This document shows, in pieces, positions 51,501 to 60,100 of a DNA stretch of 64,000 nt. Numbering within the stretch: position 1 is the first letter of the stretch; the number at the start of each line of letters is the position of its first letter. Below the pieces are notes generated by a model. The model saw only the letters and a program-made list of their open reading frames with translations, was not told where the DNA came from and ran no database searches. The position numbers were made by a program, and so were the translations under genes. Origin of the DNA: Trichobilharzia szidati (taxonomy: Eukaryota; Platyhelminthes; Trematoda; Strigeidida; Schistosomatidae); assembly GCA_944472155.2 (NCBI GenBank), contig OX235272.1, positions 86,186,020 through 86,250,019 of the forward strand, written 5' to 3'.

Positions 51501-54500
51501 AATTTAGCCTTGAATGCATTAACTTATCTACGTAGTAGTCATTCCACTAAAGGATTACGTATTGGTTTTGTATTCAATCCATCGAAATCAATTGATCCAG
51601 GGAAAAATTTGGATAGTTGGTTAACACGTGTTCTATATCTAGTTGGATATCCTACCAATATATCAAGTAAATTTAGCACTCACAATAATAATAATGAAAT
51701 GACAAAAATAAAATATGCTGAACAAATGGCAGGACGTAATTTCGGTATACGTGTTATTAAAGAGACATTAGAATCGATTAAAGCATCAAAACCGCTTAAA
51801 TCACTTGATGAACTTGCAGTTTCGGTAAGTGTGATTTTCTTCTAAATTTTAATAGTTTTATGCAATCAATAATCAACAGTTTTTACTTTTGATAATACAC
51901 TAATAGTTCTTGTTCATTGTAGTTTTCAAGCATTGGTTTGTAGGGATTCGATCAATTGATCACAGGATTTCATGAGCTGACAGCATTGGTTAGAGAACCA
52001 TTGGAAAACCACCTGAGAGTACTGGGCAACCATCTGTCTCGTCAGCCTAGTTTGGGACCCTTCGGAAGTGCGCACTCACCGCCACCAGGGTTTGAAACCA
52101 CGACCTTCTGGTTACAAGGCAAGCTAGCTCGTAGACCATTAAGGCACTGGGACCTGATCCAATCGCCAGCTCATGAATTCCAAATCCAGCGAATTCATGA
52201 CATTCAGTGACCACTAGCCAATGTCTGCGGTGAGCATTTTTTTTCACGCCCGATGTCAACTCAAGGTGAAACCCTGTAACCAGTGTAGTTTTATTACCTG
52301 GAAGATTTTTCAGTACATAGATTGACTTCAAGGTGATTTCTTCTAGAGGGGATCAGTGAAATTCACGCCGCATTCTATTCCTTTTTAATTCTATTATAAA
52401 ACTGTTTCATACTACAAACTTTATTTTCAAGAGTTGATTTGTGAGGATTTGATTTGTTTTTCGAGTTTGACGACGGAATGATATCAGTTAGAGAAGCATT
52501 GAAAACCAACAGGGAGTACTGGGCAGCTGTTTCATCCTAGTATGGGAATCATCGCCAGTACGCACTCACCGGGTTTTGAATACAGGACCTTCCGGTTACA
52601 AGGCAAGCTCGTATACCATTCAGCCACTGGAGCTCGATTCAGTGACCAGCCTATGAATTCTAATTTCTACGAATTTGTGATTTAGTGCGACCACCATCGG
52701 CGAGAACTCCATCCTCACTCGCGACCGGATGGAGCCCAGTGGTCACGACTTCTCACTAGAAACAGCTGTCCAGTACTCCCTGCTGATTTTCAGTGGTTCT
52801 CTAGCTGATATCAATCCGTGGTCAAACTCGAAATACAAACTTTGTGTTCATATGTGTAGAAGGCAGACTAAAACTAACCACGACCAACAGTTAAGAAGCA
52901 GTGAAATGTTATCACTCGGTTATGACTCATTGGATTAAACGAAATTATCAATGTAGGACTTCGGACAAACTGTATTTATTCAAGTCGCTACAATTCGGTA
53001 AAGTACACAGAAGCAGTGTAAAGAATGTAGCGAAACTGCATTGGATAAAGGTGCATGACAGAGAATAATCGGATGAACAATACTGAGGAATTTAAGAATC
53101 TGTAAGATGACGAGGAGTGAATAACTTTCCACGTATTATCCAAAGAATTTGCAAAAGAAATTGGAGATGGGAATGGATATACGTTAAAGCGACATATATG
53201 TGGTATCATACCGAGCCGTCGAGTGGGACTCAAATGGGAAGCGACAGGGAGGACTTCTAAAGGTGACATGGAGGAGATCATGTGAAGAGGAAATGAAAGT
53301 TTGTTGAAAGTCGTGGAGCCAGTTGAGATAAGCTGCTGGAGTCTTTTTTTCCTTTCCGAACGCAAAGAACGAATGTTATGTGATATAATACTGCGGACGA
53401 GGTTTAGTTGTATGACTAATAGTCTCCGAATATTGGTTTCTAACATCTTGAGCACCTCCATGTCGATCCATTGGCCTATTATTTCGGATTTCTGCCAATC
53501 CGCAACATAACATAACTCTTACTGACTGTCATTTTTCATTAATTGCCTCAATACTCGACATTATTCCTCACCGTTTTTCCCTTAAAGCTTTGAGAAATCT
53601 TTCTTTGTGCTAGTAACCAACGAGCAGTAGAAAACCTTACTAATAAATTGTGTTGATGTTTAATCTATTGGAATTAAGTCATTCTATAGTAGGGTGATGA
53701 TATTCATTGTTTCAAGTATTTTAAATTATTGTCATTCAGTTTAGATTGGAAAAGTTAAATGCTCTTATATGATTGGCTCATATAGAGCCTGGGGTAACGA
53801 ATTCAGCACACACATATTTATTGAGTTGATATCTAACTCAACTTCCTCGATGATCTAAACTTTATTTGTTTATTTTATTTTTTTGTATTTTTAAAATGTT
53901 TAGAGTATGGATACAAAAAAGATACAAGATGCTCTTCACCTATTGGATAGAAATAATTTTATGCAAATGCATTCATCTGTTGCTCGTCAGATTATTGGTC
54001 TTAAACCTGGTGAACGAGCTGTTGTGGTGAATGGTAGAGTAAGTTTAATGTTGATTGCTGTGCTGAAGATTTATGTGCATGAAATCACTTTGTAGTTATT
54101 TCTGTTTTATGGGCGTCGCTCTCTCTCTATTGTTTATGCTGGTGAAAACAAATGTAAATTCCTTTTTTTAATGTTATTAATAATTTTATAACTGTAAGTA
54201 GCCGACGACAATCAGCAGGGAACTCTGGATATGCCTTTCGTGGGTGTGTGCGTGTGTTTCGACACTTATCAGCTAGGTGTATGCTAGACCACTCCATTTG
54301 AGCTATAATCCTGTACTACTTAGTGTAGCATTCAGCTTAGCTGTTCAGCACATTATTGATCTGTTGGGCTGAGTTAAATAAAGTGATTGGTCATGGTGGA
54401 CTATGACACCACTTCTGAAGAAGGTGTGGAAAGAGGGCAATGTACCTGCAGATTAAAAGAAAGTCTACCTATTCAAACTGCCAAAGAAAGGAGACTTAAG

Positions 54501-57072
54501 TCAATGCAAGAATTGGCGCAGCATCATGCTCCTGTCTATCCCAAGCAAACTACTAATACGCATCATGCTGGAGAGAATCAAACACACCCTGGATGAAAAA
54601 CTTCGACAGGCTGGATTCTTGAGAAACAAGTCATGCATCGATCGAATCGCAACACTACGTATCATCATTAAACAGAGCTTGGAATGACACTCAGCTCTCT
54701 ATCTCAACTTCATCGACTTTGAAAATGCCTTCGATAGCGTCGATTGAGAGGTGATTTCGAGACTATTTCGCTAATACAGGGTGCCGCCAACAATTATACA
54801 CCTCATCGAACAGTTGTACGACAATGCTGCATGCCAAGTAATCCACAACGGGAAACTCATGGCGTCCCCCGAAGTGAAGACGGGAGTAAGACAAGCTGGC
54901 TGCCTACTATCTCCAATGATTTTCCTGATTGCGGTAGACTGAATAATGCGACATGTATATATATATATATGATTTCCCACAAACTGGAAGATATGCAAGT
55001 GAAAAGCAACAAGTTGGTGACAGAAGAAGCATCAACGACAGGTAAACATAGAGAAAAAAGAGGTGATGTAGATTCCTGGCCAACAGCGACAGCAACAACC
55101 ACAACAACAGATAACAATAGGCATAAATGGGAGAAATGTGAAAGAAGCAACCTCCTTTACCTACCTACCTGGGAAGCATCGTTTCAACTACAGGCGGACG
55201 GAACTGATGAGGATATCAAAGCGCGGATGCGGAAAGTGCTTATCACATTCGTATTGATTTTGTCATTTCATGGGGGAGGGGGGTGTTGTAACCAGGTCAA
55301 ATTCTGTTCTAGTTCACCATCATTCGTATTCAGACAATTTGGATTCTACCTGATATGAAGTGCTTTCGATGATATTAGATGTTCTTTGTGATTTCTGAAA
55401 TTTTTCTGGATTATTTCAATATTGTCAAAATCAATTTTATGGCCTGATTCTATAGCGTGTAGACGACCTATGGGTGATGATTTTTCAAGCTTTTCTAGTT
55501 CACTAACTGGATTTCTCGGTGGTCGAACAGAGTCGGGTCTACGGTGTTCATTTCTTCTGATTTTGATTTCTCGAGATGTTTGTCCTATGTATATCACATC
55601 ACATTCCAAGCATTTTATTTTGTAGACACAATTTGATAGAGAATCCTTAGGGATTTGGTCTTTTATATGAACAAGGTTGTTTCGCAGTGTGTCTGATGTT
55701 TTGAAGAAAACTCTGATGTCGAGCTTATTGAGTACTCCTCTGATATCGTCTGACGTCTCCACTCTATATGGAATGACAACTGTTGAGGTCCATGTTTTCG
55801 GAATACGTTTTTGACCATACTTAATGTCAGTGTTGATTTTGTTGATGAAGTTCTTTGGGTAGTTATCTTGTTAGAGAGTCTCAATAGTGTTTGATGATCA
55901 CCTTTAAAATAGAAAAATATTTGTATCCTGTAATTGAGGTTTGATATTTAATTGGGGACGTTTTATTATCAGGCTAGAAGATAGTTTCAGCACTGCTGTC
56001 ACATTAAGAACACACTGACTATATATATTTATTTATAACATACACGACTTAAAAGGTAAATATCTTGCATTAATTTGAGGCCTCTCATCTTTATCATATC
56101 TAATTTCAGATTTTAGGTCCATTAGAACCATTTGAAGAATTCTTAAGCGATGATTATCGTTTAGCAGAAAGAATGGCTCTGGATAATGGAGCTAAACAAC
56201 TTGGTGATACATTAGAAGAAATTGTTGGGCAGAAATTCGGTGGACCGGAGACTATTTCTGAACTCACTTGGCAAATGTCGTCAGTTCTTCAATCAGGTAT
56301 TGAAGCTACTAGTTCAGTGATATCAGAAACGGTTAGTTGTTGTTTTTGTTTTACTAATAAGGCTTTTTTTCTGTTTGTCTCTCACTCCCACGTTTATAGT
56401 TTTTCTTTGCATCACTCCCCTTTTCATAGTGTTACTGTGTAGTTGATGGTGAACATTTGGAGTTCAAGAATTGTTTTGATGTCTGTCACACTGTCTAAAT
56501 TGTAAATTAGAATCTTAATCATACGATGATAATGAAAGTCCTTAATATTCAAGTGTTGGTTTGCAGGGATTTGATGATTGGGTTCAGGATTTCATCATGA
56601 AACATTGGATTGGGTCCCAGTGGCTTAATGGTCCACGGGCTCGCCTTGTAACCAGGAGGTCCTGGGTTCAGACCTCGGTGGGTGCGTACTGATAAAGAGT
56701 CCCAAACTAGGATGGAACAGCTGTCCAGTACTCCTAGCTGGTTTTCCGATGGTTCTCTAAATGATGACGTCAGCTCATGATGAAATCCTGAAAGTCCTTA
56801 ACTTTTCAACATCTGCTCTATTGATGCTATGAAAGGACACTTTGCAGTGCTTATTCAAACTTTGTATTAGAGAATTAAACAAAATATCGAGAGCTTAGTT
56901 TTTTGTTTTTGAAGAATGAGTCTTGGTAAGCCAAATTCATGAATATGTTTAACCTGTATGGGAAGACAGTTTTCAGGTTTATTACTTGAGAGTGATATGA
57001 CTGTCAAATATCTATGGCCAACTGCTGTTCTCATGGAACCCTTCTCCACTTCGACCTTCAAGGTTCTCATTT

Positions 57073-57104
<32 letters not shown>

Positions 57105-60100
57105 TTAGGCTTCCCTCCAGCCACAGAGGACTCTCCTACTCGTCGTCACCGCTCCATGCTTGGACCAAATCAGTCTGCTGTCAACCTGCTTAGGTCCAGT
57201 TTGTAGCAATGGTATGGTATAGCTCCAACGCTCGAGCGCAATCCATTTTCAGGGCTGGTTGATTCGGCAAGTATGACGATCATTCTAGAATATTCCGTGT
57301 ATACAAATATGTATGTAATTGTAGATCCAGAACAGGAAGTTATCGGAAAGGATATTCTTTGCTGGATACTTTTCTCTAAATACCACTTCGTTGTATACGA
57401 GTTTCTAGCGCTAATGAACTTCGTAACTAGTAGATTTGCGAGCCACTTACTTACTGTCGTAATCAATGTTTGCAATGACAACCAACCACCAGACGATGTT
57501 ACTGACACGTGACGCATAGAAGAAGAAGGAGAAGGAAGAAGACAGATCATTGAGTAGAAAGCTTTTACTGTCTCGGATCAACGGTGAAAAAAAACACAGC
57601 TTGACAGTAGTTCCATATATATAGACTTAAATGTCTTCATTTGATAAGCTAAAATAGTTAACAACCAAATTGGTTTAGAGATCATAAGTGGGGGAAATTG
57701 CAAACATCACTGTGTTATAAAAATAAATGCAATATTTTAAGAAAATTAGGTATATGTAACATTTAGGCCAAAACAAAAGATTAATATTTGTCTAAGATGT
57801 GTAGTTGAGCCGAGTTAAACTTTAAGCACCAGGGGAGTGCTGTCGCAACAGTATTAGTTACTTTGCAACTCCCAGTCAATAAGTTAGTGAAACCCGGTAA
57901 ATAACACCGTAATCATATGATATGATATGATATTAAATGGGATATCTTGTAGGTTTGGGAAAGATTTAGTTATTGTTTAGTTTATGGACAGGTTAGGGCT
58001 ACATTAACCTAATAAGGGAGATATTAGAACTGGTTCGAGCTTGATTATGGTTATTTTAGGGATAGGTTGGCGTTGGGTTAAGGTTAGAGATAGATTGAGG
58101 TTAAGATTTAGATTAGAAGACTTAGGTTGAATATATGTATGGAATGTGGTTTAGTTACTCTGTTGACACTCTAGTGCTAAACTGGGAGGCATTTTCGTCA
58201 CATGACAGAGAAAGGTATCCCGTGTAACAGTCTCATGCAGTTTCATTCATTGTTTTCATGGATACCTTGTATATCTTGGTGCGTCGTACTCCATCAGTGC
58301 TTAAAGTTTAACTTTGCCTATAGTTGGACCAGTTAAAATCTGTCAATGATATTCATATTCATGCACAACTTTCTGACAATTAATCAATAAGTCCTCAATT
58401 GCTTATTCCTTTTTTAATTCGACATACGGAGATAGCGTCTTGGGTTGAAATAATAAAGACACTGTAGCTGTACGTATACGATTCCAAATAGCAGAATTTA
58501 CGCGTAACAATCGTGCTAATTGGTAACCTGATGTTTCAAGTTCTGTCATGGATTGATATCCCTTAGAAAATTATTGAAAGTGAGGGATTACTGGACAGTG
58601 GTTTCGTCCCAGTTTGGTACTCGTCGAAATTACGCACCCACCGGATTTTGAACCTCAGGAGCTTCCTTTTACAAGGCAAGCTGGTATACTATTCAGCCAC
58701 TGGGACCCGATTCAATGGTCCATGAATTCTAACTTTTTCTGATTCGTGATTTTAGCACGACCACCAACCAATGTCATCGGTGAGTATTCTTCCTCACTTG
58801 CAACCGGATAGAGCCCAGTGATCATGACTGCTCATTAGAACGTCAGTCAACTTCGTCCTGTATTCAGTCACTAGCTTCACGTAATCATCATAACTCTTCA
58901 AACTGGTACAATGCTGGTGATAAGTGTATCTCATAAGTTCTCCTTGATGAATTTCAATCGCAGTATCTAATATCTCCAAAGAAATAGGTCCAACAATGTG
59001 TAATATAATAGCAATAATATTTATTATGTTGAATAATTATCAGACTTCTTGACAGCATAAAAAATTCAACTCCATTAAAGTGAACTAAAAGAAGTTCATG
59101 TAGAAATACTTTATTTCTGATCTGGCATTAGCGTAAAATGTGATGTGATTTCTGCTGATTAGTGTATATTACTATCATAAGTCCTGTGTTCGAACCCCGG
59201 TGGGTGCGTATCATCAAAGAGTCCCAAACCGGGACGAAACAGTTGTCCAGTACTCCATGTAGGTTTTCCAATGGTTCTCTAACTGATGTCAGCTCATGAT
59301 GAAATCCTGTAACACCAGTCAATCAAATCCATACAAACCAATACTTGAATACGCACCTGTTTTTTGTTGTTGTTGTAAATTCTGTATTTATTTTGTACGT
59401 CATTAAATTGTATTCATGAATAGTCACTGATAGACTAATTTCCTTCATACTGTTATCTACTTTTTCAGTCTTCAGTCGATGGAATCTCTGATAAAGCTCA
59501 TAATGGACATAGAATACGCCTTCAGGATGTAACCTACAAACACTCTGGCTTTATTATTTATGGTAATGAAAAAGAACCGAATTTTGAAGTAATCGCTATT
59601 ATTGATCCAGCGTCTCGTGATGCTCAACGTCTTTCACACATACTTCTTGTATTGCAGCACTCTTTACCGTGTACTGTAAAAGTTCTACTGAATCCAACTG
59701 CTTCATTGTCGGAATTACCAGTGAAGAGGTAGGCTTGAATTCTTATTTCATTATTATATATTCCAGTAAGGTGGTAACGGAAGAGTAGATATATCGTTTA
59801 TTCGTTTATATACAGTATTGTAGATATTTCAATAGTAGGGTAGATTTGTAGATCGAATTCAAGATTATTTTTATTTGTACCTCAAACGTCTACACATTCG
59901 AATATCGTTATCGGGCTAAGTGAGAAATTTAACATTACATCAAATGAGGATAACGGTGAACACATCTACAATATAGTGTGGTGTTCTGAGTAGAATGTAG
60001 TGTGGTGAGAGCTGCCTGCAAGCCAAAATTGTAAGCAACAATTTACGTTAATGTTTACGTCCCGACCCGTGGTTTTGAGAAAAAACAAGAACAAAGCCTA

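Larger units (their letters stand above)
51825..53903 (+). other. UGGT intron 11
   Basis: 2,079 bp, phase 0. Holds two foldback Smα-like units (51.94-52.29 and 52.46-52.83 kb), a decayed RTE end (53.13-53.33 kb) and the second copy of the unassigned 280-bp repeat (53.38-53.66 kb). Confidence 0.7.
54039..56109 (+). other. UGGT intron 12
   Basis: 2,071 bp, phase 0. Contains an RTE fragment with RT coding remnants (54.38-55.24 kb) directly abutted by an antisense Penelope-like fragment (55.24-55.88 kb). Confidence 0.7.
56332..59468 (+). other. UGGT intron 13
   Basis: 3,137 bp, phase 0. Contains three Smα-like pieces (56.59, 58.56 and 59.17 kb), an isolated Penelope-like end near 57,330-57,375 (AACAGGAAGTTATCGGAAAG..), a possible LTR-like stretch around 57.5-57.7 kb and a G-rich GGTTAG-like segment (57.95-58.14 kb). 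Confidence 0.65.

Noticed and set aside
53301..53510. Frames on both strands at 53.0-53.5 kb
   Set aside because: They overlap RTE and 280-bp repeat sequence and have no recognisable motif.
54744..55358. 204-codon frame as a host gene
   Set aside because: It mixes RTE thumb sequence, an AT run and the start of a Penelope-like copy; it is chance read-through.
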